From positions 1 to 62,413 of the forward strand of contig JAVVPN010000006.1 in the NCBI GenBank assembly GCA_036655755.1: a DNA stretch of 62,413 bases, read 5' to 3'. The DNA comes from JAUNSR01 sp036655755 (lineage in GTDB: Bacteria; Bacteroidota; Bacteroidia; Bacteroidales; JAUNSR01). The position numbers and the translations under genes are program-made. Below, one piece after another: positions 26,160 to 33,895 of the stretch. Positions within the stretch are counted from its first letter, which is position 1; each line of letters begins with the position of its first letter. The notes below the pieces were generated by a model. It had not been told where the DNA came from. It did no database searches and was given only the letters and a program-made list of their open reading frames with translations.

Positions 26160-26187
26160 AAGTCGTTTATGTAAGTAATAATACACA

Positions 26188-26232
26188 GACAAGCATGTTT
26201 CCGGTATAATCAGCCGTGAAACATGCTTGTTT
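26188..26232 (-). terminator. Terminator after cysK
   Basis: ACAAGCATGTTTC (26189-26201) pairs with GAAACATGCTTGT (26218-26230), a 13-base-pair stem located 27 bases after the cysK stop on the minus strand. Confidence 0.75.
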
Positions 26233-26258
26233 CTGTTTACAAAAGTAAAAAACTTTTC

Positions 26259-27206
26259 TTATAATGGGTATTCATCAAAGGCATAAAGCACCGTTGAAAG
26301 ATAACGTTCGCCCGTATCAGGAAGCAAAGCCACAATTGTTTTGCCTTCATTTTCGGGCAAACGGGCCAATTCGGTAGCGGCAAAAGCAGCGGCCCCCGAA
26401 GAGATACCAACCAACAAACCTTCCGTTTGTGCCAACTGGCGACTCGTACGGATAGCCTGATCATTTTCAACTTTAAAGATCAGATCAACCACATCCGAAT
26501 CGTAATTCTGCGGAATAAATCCTGCACCGATACCCTGAATCTTATGCGGCCCTGGTGCTTCGCCCGATAACACAGCCGAATCCGTCGGTTCAACCGCTAC
26601 GATACGGATATCCGGATTAAGCTCTTTCAGTCGCGATCCGACACCACTTACGGTACCCCCCGTGCCTACTCCCGCTACAAAAATATCAATCTTGCCGGAT
26701 GTGTCACTCCAGATCTCTTCTGCCGTGGTAGCCCGGTGTTTGGCAGGATTAGCCGGATTATTAAACTGCTGAAGAATAATTGACCCCGGAATCTCCTCTT
26801 TCAGCTCTTCCGCCTTAGCTATTGAGCCTTTCATACCTGTAGCCCCGGGTGTAAGCACCAGCTGTGCTCCCAATGCTTTCAGAAGATTACGCCGCTCCAT
26901 ACTCATCGTCTCGGGCATTGTCAGAATCAGTTTATAACCGCGCGAAGCGGCCACGAAAGCCAATCCCACGCCCGTATTACCACTGGTAGGTTCGATAATC
27001 GTACTCCCCTCTTTAAGCAATCCTTTCTGCTCGGCATCTTCAATCATTGCAAGTGCTACTCGGTCTTTCACACTGCCCGCAGGATTAAAATATTCAAGTT
27101 TTAATAATACCCGGGCTGCTAAATTTTCTTGTTCAATATATCTTGCAGGCTCTAATAAAGGGGTATTTCCCACTAATTCAGTAAGGCTCTTTACAATTTT
27201 ACGCAT
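26259..27206 (-). CDS. cysK: Cysteine synthase A (O-acetylserine sulfhydrylase)
   Basis: The 315-residue PLP enzyme makes cysteine from O-acetylserine and sulfide. The PLP lysine is in NPAGSVKDRVAL (near residue 46) and the substrate loop TSGNTG is near 74. GVGTGGTVSG binds the cofactor phosphate and SSGAAA appears near 270. Length is standard. It follows the pirin-like cupin gene by 14 bases and ends in a hairpin terminator, so the two form a short operon. Confidence 0.95.
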   Translation of the reverse strand: MRKIVKSLTELVGNTPLLEPARYIEQENLAARVLLKLEYFNPAGSVKDRVALAMIEDAEQKGLLKEGSTIIEPTSGNTGVGLAFVAASRGYKLILTMPETMSMERRNLLKALGAQLVLTPGATGMKGSIAKAEELKEEIPGSIILQQFNNPANPAKHRATTAEEIWSDTSGKIDIFVAGVGTGGTVSGVGSRLKELNPDIRIVAVEPTDSAVLSGEAPGPHKIQGIGAGFIPQNYDSDVVDLIFKVENDQAIRTSRQLAQTEGLLVGISSGAAAFAATELARLPENEGKTIVALLPDTGERYLSTVLYAFDEYPL

Positions 27207-27220
27207 AATTTTTTCTCAGG

Positions 27221-27937
27221 TTAAACTTTAATATCCATCAGGATCAGATGAGAAGTTTCTTCGCCACCTCCCTGAATTGCAATTACATCTACAGGATCAT
27301 CTTGCTGAATGATCTCCGCAAAATCGCCCTTAATATACACATGTTTTTCGATTCGCCCCTCTCCATTAACTACATATATTCCAACTTTTCGTCCGGCAAA
27401 CAAGTCGTAACGATAAACCGTATCCGGAGGCAAAATTAATTCGGTAATTCTCAACCCATTGATATGTGAAACCGGGGCATCGTCACCAAACAACTGACGC
27501 TCTATCACATCATTTACAATCTTCATGGGAAACTGGGCCGCATTAATTTTTAAAAAATCGGGCTCTTCTGTTCCTTTTAAAACTCCCTCCTCTGCAAACC
27601 AGAATTCAAAACCTTTAAAGTCGGGAGCTATATGCTTTACAACAGGGCTATTGGTAGCACCGGTCTGCATGATTACCATGTCATTTTCATGTATTCGCGA
27701 ATAATTTCCGATACGATCGCCGGTAATATGTCCCTGAGTCAAAACATAAATGTAAAAATCCATGGCCCCATTGCGATGAGTCGGGAAATAGATATCCTCT
27801 GTTACATAAGCCCATGACAAATAGCCGAACATTCCGGCATGGATAGTCGCCTCTTTTTGTTCTTTATCCGGATGATCTGATGCATGTAAATTCTGAGATG
27901 CCTGTTGGTAAGCCGGAATAACCTGAACTTTCATCAT
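27221..27937 (-). CDS. Pirin-like cupin protein
   Basis: The 238-residue two-domain cupin has no signal peptide. The first domain reads FPTHRNGAMDFYIYVLTQG and NDMVIMQTGATNSP, which parallels the pirin pattern HPHRxMEI... and AGTGIxHSE, but only part of the usual His/Glu set is present. The second cupin is near residues 165-230. Pirins can be quercetinases or redox-sensing cofactors, and no substrate is indicated here. It heads an operon with cysK. The link to cysteine metabolism is suggestive only. Confidence 0.6.
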   Translation of the reverse strand: MMKVQVIPAYQQASQNLHASDHPDKEQKEATIHAGMFGYLSWAYVTEDIYFPTHRNGAMDFYIYVLTQGHITGDRIGNYSRIHENDMVIMQTGATNSPVVKHIAPDFKGFEFWFAEEGVLKGTEEPDFLKINAAQFPMKIVNDVIERQLFGDDAPVSHINGLRITELILPPDTVYRYDLFAGRKVGIYVVNGEGRIEKHVYIKGDFAEIIQQDDPVDVIAIQGGGEETSHLILMDIKV

Positions 27938-28017
27938 AATCGCATTAATTTATAGGTGGTTATATAACTTAAAACACTTGATCTGTTCGGAGAGTTTTTT
28001 AACATGTAAATTATAGC

Positions 28018-28050
28018 AAAAAAGAGGACGAAAATTAATTCGCCCTCTTC
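28018..28050 (-). terminator. Terminator after the HMA-domain gene
   Basis: On the minus strand AAGAGGGCGAA pairs with TTCGTCCTCTT (one G-T pair) and is followed by a T run. It closes the metal module at 28091-31381. Confidence 0.75.
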
Positions 28051-28090
28051 ATTGTAATTTAGTATATCGCCTTAAATGATATTTTGAGTA

Positions 28091-28453
28091 TTAATGCTTA
28101 TGTTCTGATTTATGATCGTGCGAACAGTTTTCATGCGTCGCAGGAGCCTTTTCTCCTTCCGGAATAACGACTGCCTCTTTTCCGATTTTTTTGAAAGCAT
28201 CAATCAAAATTGAATCGTTCGTTTTACTTGTCTTGTAAGTAACTTCAACAGTCTGTGTTTTCAAATCACACTTCAGATCAGTTACTCCTTTTTCCCACGG
28301 AATATTTTTTTCGATGGTGTTTACACAACTTTGGCAATCCATTTCAACATGGAACGTTGTTTTTTTCTGTCCTTTTTTCTGCGCCATGGCAGGCACAATT
28401 GTTAGAAAACATACGAACAGAATACTGATAAGACGAAAATAAGTTGATTTCAT
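28091..28453 (-). CDS. Exported heavy-metal-associated (HMA) domain protein with His-rich tail
   Basis: The 120-residue protein has a signal peptide ending near PAMAQ and then one ferredoxin-like HMA domain. The metal motif MDCQSC is near residues 38-43, a CxxC site of the type that binds Cu(I) or similar ions. The last ~20 residues are rich in His (HENCSHDHKSEHKH), a second potential metal store. It is the third gene of a minus-strand module after a His/Cys-rich exported protein and a TonB receptor, with a terminator beyond. It probably carries metal in the periplasm. Confidence 0.85.
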   Translation of the reverse strand: MKSTYFRLISILFVCFLTIVPAMAQKKGQKKTTFHVEMDCQSCVNTIEKNIPWEKGVTDLKCDLKTQTVEVTYKTSKTNDSILIDAFKKIGKEAVVIPEGEKAPATHENCSHDHKSEHKH

Positions 28454-28513
28454 ATATGTATAATATTTAATTGATTAGTTGTTTATTGTTTAACATCTAC
28501 GTCTTTTAGCGAA

Positions 28514-30736
28514 TTAATCTTTTTTCGGAAGCGACCATCGAACTCCTACATAGAATTTAGCTCCATGCATCGGTCCCCATACCATAGATGCATCAAAGCG
28601 GGAATCTTCACCCCATGGATTGGCTGCATCAATAATCGGATTCTTCTGTTTATAGCCGGTCAGGTTTTCACCCCCTACATAAATTGACCATGTTCGGAAA
28701 TATTTCGTAATCTGCGCATTCAAAGAAACATAGGAAGGGAATGTTGATGCCCAAAGCGCATCCGGCCCCGGATCCGGCATTCGGCCTTTACCGTTAAACT
28801 GACTGGTTACATCGAACTGCCATTTTTTCAAACGGGTCTGATAAGATGCCGTAATTAAACCTTTATAACGATTGGTAAGCGGCTTTTCGCGCAATACACC
28901 ATCATAGGTGGTTTTAGCATCGGTCCAGCGAAATGCACTTGTAAGCGTAAAACCACGGAAAAAAGGATAACTTACTTCTACTTGTGCATTCTGAGCATAA
29001 GAGCGTCCGTCCAGATTAGAAAAAGTTACCTGACGCGGATTTTCCAAGTTAGCTACTACCTGTTTCTGGAAATCGGTATAATACCACTCCATCATTAAAG
29101 ATAATGATTTATTGAATACCGGAATCGTAAAATGGGCGCTTGCCCCGTAATTCCAGGCTGATTCAAAGGGATCAAGATCGGATGCGAATACCATTTTGCG
29201 GCTACTTGCCAATAAATAGCTATTTTCAACCAATACATTGGCCGTACGGAATCCGCGTCCTACTGAAGCCCGCAAATTAAGCAATTCGCCAAATGGGGTG
29301 TATTTTACATGCAAACGCGGGGTAACAAACATGCCATGCTCTGTGTGAGCATCTGCGCGAATACCGGTCAAGAGTGTAAACTTTTCACTCGGGGTGAAGG
29401 TATATTGAGCATACACGCCTCCCACCGTTTCATAACGACGTAATTTCAGGTGATCAAGGCCCTCTGTTCGCGCATTGTTAAGTTTTTCATTATAATGATC
29501 ATAAACGACACTGGCTCCTGTACTGATTTTATGAACCGGAGTGAACTCTGTTTCAAATATCAGATTCGCATATACGTTTTTCTGATTTACATCATAGGTA
29601 GTATTTCCGAAATAAGAATCCTGATTATGATATGACCCAGACAATAGCAATGCTATGCTCGTATTTGATTCATGATTGAGGATATACCCGTTTTTCGTAT
29701 AAAACATTCCACGGTTAGTAGTGATGTCAATCTTATACGGATGTTCGATATGCTTGTCGTGTTTTGCAATCTGACCGCTTTCACGCTTTTCATGCAATAC
29801 ATTTGCAACTGCCTGAAAAATATAATTTCCTTTTTTATAATACCAGCGGTTCAATCCATTGAATTGTTCCGTCTTTGGCAAATCAAGAAATCCGTCATCA
29901 TTACTATCATGCTCGCCCAATTCGCGCGAATAGTGCAATAAAAGACCAGTAGAAAGATGTTCGTTTAGTTTTATATTGCCATCAACGTTGGTTTCGATTC
30001 GGCCGGCATCAGATGCAAACAGGTTTACAGATAGCGGATCTGATGTCTGAGGCTTCTTATACTCAATGTTGATTTGTCCGGTTAAAGCTTCATAGCCGTT
30101 TTTAACGGAAGAGGTCCCTTTCGAAACCTGAATACTTTCCATCCACGGACCAGGCACATAACTCAACCCATAGGGCGAAGCGGCTCCCTGCAAATTGGGC
30201 AGCTGTTCGGTAAGCATCTGAACGTATGTGCCTGCCAACCCCAATAATTTGATTTGCCGCGCCCCGGTGGCAGCATCACTATAAGAAACATCTACCGATG
30301 CATTCGTTTCGAAACTTTCTGCCAGATTACAACAGGCAGCCCGGCATAATTCATCATACGTAATCTTCTGAGTCTGCAGAGGTTCGATGCGCGAAGTGAT
30401 TGTACCGGCTTTACGCTGACTTACCACCACTTCACCCAACCGCACTTCTCCCCCCAATACCGCTTTTACCGGACGATTTGGATTCGTAACAACGAGCGTA
30501 TCGGTGGTATATCCGATAAAGCTGATTAGCAAACGATCGGTATTTGTAACAGATGGAATTTCAAAATTACCTTTTTCATCGGTAGTAGCGCCGACGGTAG
30601 TGCCTAGCCACCAAACATTTGCACCAGGAACCGGCTGCTTATTCGTATCCGTCACACTACCCTTTACAGGTGTATTTGCCATTGCGGCCATTGAACTTGC
30701 ACTTAGGCAAGCGAGTAAACATATTTGCTTAAACAT
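28514..30736 (-). CDS. TonB-dependent outer-membrane receptor, probably for a metal or metallophore
   Basis: The 740-residue protein has a signal peptide and a CarboxypepD_reg-like domain (about residues 22-100, VKGSVTDTNKQPVPGANV). A plug domain follows, then a 22-strand-type barrel ending KFYVGVRWSL. The plug contains an unusual cysteine cluster, ELCRAACCNLAESFE (about residues 130-144), and a conserved run KLLGLAGTYVQ. There is no SusD partner, so this is not a glycan PUL receptor. Its neighbours, an HMA protein and a His/Cys-rich exported protein, suggest copper, zinc or a metal complex as ligand. Confidence 0.88.
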   Translation of the reverse strand: MFKQICLLACLSASSMAAMANTPVKGSVTDTNKQPVPGANVWWLGTTVGATTDEKGNFEIPSVTNTDRLLISFIGYTTDTLVVTNPNRPVKAVLGGEVRLGEVVVSQRKAGTITSRIEPLQTQKITYDELCRAACCNLAESFETNASVDVSYSDAATGARQIKLLGLAGTYVQMLTEQLPNLQGAASPYGLSYVPGPWMESIQVSKGTSSVKNGYEALTGQINIEYKKPQTSDPLSVNLFASDAGRIETNVDGNIKLNEHLSTGLLLHYSRELGEHDSNDDGFLDLPKTEQFNGLNRWYYKKGNYIFQAVANVLHEKRESGQIAKHDKHIEHPYKIDITTNRGMFYTKNGYILNHESNTSIALLLSGSYHNQDSYFGNTTYDVNQKNVYANLIFETEFTPVHKISTGASVVYDHYNEKLNNARTEGLDHLKLRRYETVGGVYAQYTFTPSEKFTLLTGIRADAHTEHGMFVTPRLHVKYTPFGELLNLRASVGRGFRTANVLVENSYLLASSRKMVFASDLDPFESAWNYGASAHFTIPVFNKSLSLMMEWYYTDFQKQVVANLENPRQVTFSNLDGRSYAQNAQVEVSYPFFRGFTLTSAFRWTDAKTTYDGVLREKPLTNRYKGLITASYQTRLKKWQFDVTSQFNGKGRMPDPGPDALWASTFPSYVSLNAQITKYFRTWSIYVGGENLTGYKQKNPIIDAANPWGEDSRFDASMVWGPMHGAKFYVGVRWSLPKKD

Positions 30737-30767
30737 TTTCTTTTATCTAAAATTCAGCAAAGGAGAA

Positions 30768-30800
30768 TGTGTCCAATATCATTGTATATTGTTTGACACA
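30768..30800 (-). promoter_or_regulatory. Hairpin upstream of the TonB receptor gene (near hairpin)
   Basis: TGTGTCCAATAT (30768-30779) pairs with ATATTG (30786-30791) and GACACA (30795-30800), leaving a 3-base bulge. It lies 32 bases before the receptor start in the transcribed spacer, where it could be an attenuator or an operator. Confidence 0.45.
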
Positions 30801-30829
30801 CCCTTTCGGAATTAACACACAAAATGATG

Positions 30830-30850
30830 GTTCATGCACCTAACATGAAC
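30830..30850 (-). promoter_or_regulatory. Hairpin upstream of the TonB receptor gene (far hairpin)
   Basis: GTTCATG (30830-30836) pairs with CATGAAC (30844-30850) around a 7-base loop, shortly after the stop of the His/Cys-rich gene. There is no T run, so it does not look like a complete terminator. Confidence 0.4.
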
Positions 30851-30874
30851 TATCTTGGAGATAAAAAAAATGCT

Positions 30875-31381
30875 TTAAATCAGATAAACGGAGTATAAAG
30901 CCAGCTTATACCGGCCCGCTTCTTTAGGAATCGTAAATTGATATTTATCGGTCAAAGGGATTATGACCGGTTGAGGTTCGAAGTTGAATACCTGTATTTC
31001 AAAAGGTATGAATGAAAGGAATTGATGATAAAAATTATCTTGTTTTTGCTCAGGGCGTAATTGTAGGAAATCCGCACTCAGGCAATTATCATCATGATGA
31101 TGATTATGAAATCCGGGAGCAGTATGATCCTTACAATAATCATTTTCATGTACATGCCCCGCACAACATCCCTCCTTTGCCACTTCCGTTACTGAAGGAC
31201 AATGATGGTGTGATTCATAAATGGTTTCACAGTTTTCTTCCGCACAAAGCAAATCCATTTCCGATAGCATCAGAAGAATTTCCGAGCTACCGCAACAGTG
31301 CTGAATTTTACTTATCCCCATGGTTTCTACCAGAATAAGACTCAGCATAAAAACGGATATGATTTTCAAAAACTGTTTCAC
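30875..31381 (-). CDS. Exported His/Cys-rich protein, putative metal binding
   Basis: The 168-residue protein has an N-terminal signal-like helix (MKQFLKIISVFMLSLILVE), then IQHCCGSS. A long stretch very rich in His and Cys follows (ESHHHCPS, EGCCAGHVHENDYCKDH, HNHHHDDNC). The final ~60 residues are beta-like and end in YKLALYSVYLI. The order of His-Cys, Cys-Cys and later motifs recalls the Bacteroidota HYC_CC_PP family. It most likely binds Cu, Zn or Ni in the periplasm or outer membrane. The start codon is GTG. It heads the metal module. Confidence 0.7.
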   Translation of the reverse strand: MKQFLKIISVFMLSLILVETMGISKIQHCCGSSEILLMLSEMDLLCAEENCETIYESHHHCPSVTEVAKEGCCAGHVHENDYCKDHTAPGFHNHHHDDNCLSADFLQLRPEQKQDNFYHQFLSFIPFEIQVFNFEPQPVIIPLTDKYQFTIPKEAGRYKLALYSVYLI

Positions 31382-31385
31382 ATCC

Positions 31386-31393
31386 CAAAAATA
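31386..31393 (-). promoter_or_regulatory. Candidate -7 box of the metal module
   Basis: The minus strand reads TATTTTTG, ending 4 bases before the GTG start at 31381. If used, the message would be leaderless. Confidence 0.45.
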
Positions 31394-31545
31394 GCAATTA
31401 TTTGATAAATAAAAGCATTATTTCAGCTGATTTAAACATGTATATATCCTTCTGCAACAGAAACAGCGTCATTGATATTCATAGGACGGTAAAAACAGCC
31501 TTTAAGATACTTTGAAGGAGAAAAGCGTTTTCAAAAAAATGATAG

Positions 31546-31553
31546 TATATTTG
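31546..31553 (+). promoter_or_regulatory. Candidate -7 box for the DUF3298-type lipoprotein gene
   Basis: TATATTTG matches TAnnTTTG. It predicts a leader of roughly 80 bases that contains a strong palindrome. Confidence 0.55.
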
Positions 31554-31571
31554 TATTAATAAATATTACAG

Positions 31572-31599
31572 GAAATAGCGATTCCGGAATCGCTGTTTC
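31572..31599 (+). promoter_or_regulatory. 5' leader palindrome of the DUF3298-type lipoprotein gene
   Basis: AGCGATTCCGGAATCGCT (31577-31594) is a perfect 18-base palindrome. With the flanks GAAAT/GTTTC the stem extends to 31572-31599. It lies between the predicted promoter and the start codon and is not followed by a T run. Confidence 0.55.
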
Positions 31600-31637
31600 G
31601 CGCAAAGAATTTTTATTATTAACCAAATACTTACTTT

Positions 31638-32492
31638 ATGAAACTTAATGTTGGTTTAGTTTCGATCTTAATGTTGCTCTCGCTTACATTGGCAGGATGT
31701 AAAAAAGAAACAAAATTGGTTGAAAATGACCTTCAGTTTACGGAATTTAAACTGGATAGTGTTTGTCATTTATTCAATGATACAGCAAAACCAAAATGTG
31801 ATTTCCAGATGACCATGCAATATCCTTCGGGATCGAAGGATCAGGAATTACTTAAATCCGTACAAAAAATCTTTATCGGAAGCTATCTGGGTGCACAATA
31901 TGCTTCCGAACAACCCCAAGCAGCTGCACGTTCTTATATGAAAGCTTACGTGGAGGATTATTTACAATTGGAAAAAGACGCCTCTATGTTCAATAACGCA
32001 GAAGAGGAAGGTTGGGGATTAGCCTCGTTCAACTATCAGGAAATTTCATCCAGCAAAGTGACGTTTAATGCAGGTGGCTTTGTAAGCTATGCAATAAGCA
32101 TGTACTCTTTTACTGGAGGTGCGCATGGAATGAATGGCACGAACAATCATGTTATAAACCTTGCTACTAAAAGTTTACTTACATTGGCGGATTTGTTCCC
32201 GGAAAATGTATTGCCCGAAGTAGGTTCGTTAATTATTAATCAAATCGCGCGCGACCGGAATTTCTCCGATCCTGCCCAACTGAATGAAGATGGCTTTTTC
32301 AGTATTGAAGACGTAGTGCCTACCGATAATTTCAGAATCGACGAAAAAGGAATTACCTGGGTATATAATCCCTATGAAATTGCGGTGTATGCTACCGGAC
32401 AAGTAGCTGTAACCCTTGATTGGGCGATAGTGAAACCTTATCTTCTGGAAGACGCGGTAGTCATGAATTTGGTAGAACTGACAGAAAAATAA
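31638..32492 (+). CDS. Lipoprotein with DUF4163/DUF3298 (RsiV-like) domains
   Basis: The 284-residue predicted lipoprotein has lipobox TLAGC near residue 20. The mature part resembles the PdaC/DUF4163 plus DUF3298 arrangement. FTGGAHGMNGTNNHVINLATK near residues 156-176 (a GGAHG hallmark, abbreviated here) and the C-terminal YEIAVYATGQVAVTL region fit RsiV-like proteins. Homologues include anti-sigma factor RsiV, which binds lysozyme, and a PdaC domain of peptidoglycan deacetylases. The function here is unknown. It is followed by rsmG at 24 bases. Confidence 0.8.
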   Translation: MKLNVGLVSILMLLSLTLAGCKKETKLVENDLQFTEFKLDSVCHLFNDTAKPKCDFQMTMQYPSGSKDQELLKSVQKIFIGSYLGAQYASEQPQAAARSYMKAYVEDYLQLEKDASMFNNAEEEGWGLASFNYQEISSSKVTFNAGGFVSYAISMYSFTGGAHGMNGTNNHVINLATKSLLTLADLFPENVLPEVGSLIINQIARDRNFSDPAQLNEDGFFSIEDVVPTDNFRIDEKGITWVYNPYEIAVYATGQVAVTLDWAIVKPYLLEDAVVMNLVELTEK

Positions 32493-32516
32493 AACCAACA
32501 ATTATCATTATATAAA

Positions 32517-33143
32517 ATGCAATTAATCGAGAAATATTTCCCGAATCTGACGGATGAGCAGAAAAAACAGTTTGATGCTTTATTTGAATTATACAGCGAC
32601 TGGAATGCCAAAATCAATGTCATTTCAAGAAAAGATATCGAAAATCTGTACTTACACCATGTATTGCACTCATTGGGTATCGCCAAAGTAATTCAATTCA
32701 AACCCGGCACTACTCTTATGGATGTAGGAACGGGAGGTGGATTCCCGGGGATTCCGTTGGCAATCTTGTTTCCGGAATGTCATTTCCATTTGGTAGACCG
32801 TATCGGAAAGAAAGTACGGGTTGCTCAAGAAGTGGCTCAGGCTATCGGGTTGCAGAATGTAACTTTCCGTCATTGTGGTGTGGAAGAAGAAAAAACGAAA
32901 TTCGATTTTATCGTAAGCCGTGCAGTAATGCCTTTGGGCGATCTGGTTAAGTTGGTTCGTAAAAATGTAAGCAAAGAACAACGTAACGGACTGCCGAACG
33001 GATTGATCTGCTTAAAGGGTGGAGAACTTCAGCATGAGATTCAACCTTATAAAAATACAGCCGTGCTGTATGATCTGAATGATTATTTTTCGGAAGACTT
33101 TTTTGATACTAAAAAGGCGGTGTTCGTTCAAATAAACGGATAA
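32517..33143 (+). CDS. rsmG: 16S rRNA m7G527 methyltransferase
   Basis: The 208-residue SAM-dependent methyltransferase modifies G527 of 16S rRNA. The SAM-binding motif DVGTGGGFPGIPLAI is near residues 64-78, the early motif DWNAKINVISRKDIENLYLHH near 27-47, and DFIVSRAV near 128. Loss of rsmG gives low-level streptomycin resistance in other bacteria. Two bases separate it from the next gene, so they are cotranscribed. Confidence 0.95.
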   Translation: MQLIEKYFPNLTDEQKKQFDALFELYSDWNAKINVISRKDIENLYLHHVLHSLGIAKVIQFKPGTTLMDVGTGGGFPGIPLAILFPECHFHLVDRIGKKVRVAQEVAQAIGLQNVTFRHCGVEEEKTKFDFIVSRAVMPLGDLVKLVRKNVSKEQRNGLPNGLICLKGGELQHEIQPYKNTAVLYDLNDYFSEDFFDTKKAVFVQING

Positions 33144-33145
33144 TT

Positions 33146-33784
33146 ATGGAAATCAAAAAATTTCAGTTTAATCCCTTCCCCGTAAACACCTATGTGGTGT
33201 GGGATAACGCTTCGAAAGAGTGTGCTATCATTGATCCGGGATGTTATTGGCAAGAAGAGCTCGACGAACTCCAGCAGTTTATAGCCGCGAATGGATTGTC
33301 TGTAAAATACATTCTGTTAACGCATCTTCATTTAGACCACGCGCTGGCTGTGCCGGCAGTGAAAAAACTATACGGAGCGCCTTTTATGGCAAATAAGAAA
33401 GACGCTTTCTTGCTGCAAAATGCAAAACAACAGGCGGCTTCTTATGGATTACGCTTGCAAGATGAGCCTATTGAAATCGACGGAGATATTCAGGAGGGCG
33501 ATATCTTCCATTTGGGTAACGAAGAGATTGAAGTGCTCGAAGTGCCAGGCCATTCGCCGGGTAGTGTTGTTTTTTATCTTCCACAAGATAAAAAAATGAT
33601 TGTAGGGGATGTTTTATTTCGCCAAAGTATCGGACGGACCGATTTGCCGGGTGGCAACCATCAGACATTGCTTGACGGAATTCAGAAAAAACTGTTCACT
33701 CTACCGTTGGACACGGTGGTTTATTCAGGACATGGACCGGAAACTTCTATTGGTTATGAAAAAGACTTCAATCCTTTTTTCTAA
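33146..33784 (+). CDS. Metallo-beta-lactamase-fold hydrolase, glyoxalase II-like
   Basis: The 212-residue metal hydrolase has motif THLHLDHA near residue 59-66, VPGHSPGS near 133 and GDVLF near 153. A terminal SGHGPET supplies the last His. Two metal ions are expected. Single-domain members act on thioesters such as S-lactoylglutathione or related metabolites, but the substrate is not set by sequence. It is the last gene of a unit with rsmG. Confidence 0.88.
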   Translation: MEIKKFQFNPFPVNTYVVWDNASKECAIIDPGCYWQEELDELQQFIAANGLSVKYILLTHLHLDHALAVPAVKKLYGAPFMANKKDAFLLQNAKQQAASYGLRLQDEPIEIDGDIQEGDIFHLGNEEIEVLEVPGHSPGSVVFYLPQDKKMIVGDVLFRQSIGRTDLPGGNHQTLLDGIQKKLFTLPLDTVVYSGHGPETSIGYEKDFNPFF

Positions 33785-33835
33785 GAAACTATTCTTAAAC
33801 ATAATCTGATTCATCAAGGTTATCTGCAGGATTTT

Positions 33836-33843
33836 TATATTTG
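33836..33843 (+). promoter_or_regulatory. Candidate -7 box for gcvP
   Basis: TATATTTG lies 52 bases before the gcvP start. Confidence 0.5.
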
Positions 33844-33895
33844 CTAATATAAGAATCCGACAGATAGCCTTTCTTTTTAATCTAATACATATATC

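Noticed and set aside
31012..31338. Plus-strand frame of 108 codons rich in His opposite the His/Cys-rich gene
   Set aside because: His codons on both strands follow from the repeated CAT/ATG words; the minus-strand reading has the signal peptide and the operon context.
31386..31393. Use of the ATG at 31381-31383 as start of the His/Cys-rich gene
   Set aside because: That ATG is followed at once by TGA; the in-frame start is the overlapping GTG at 31379-31381.
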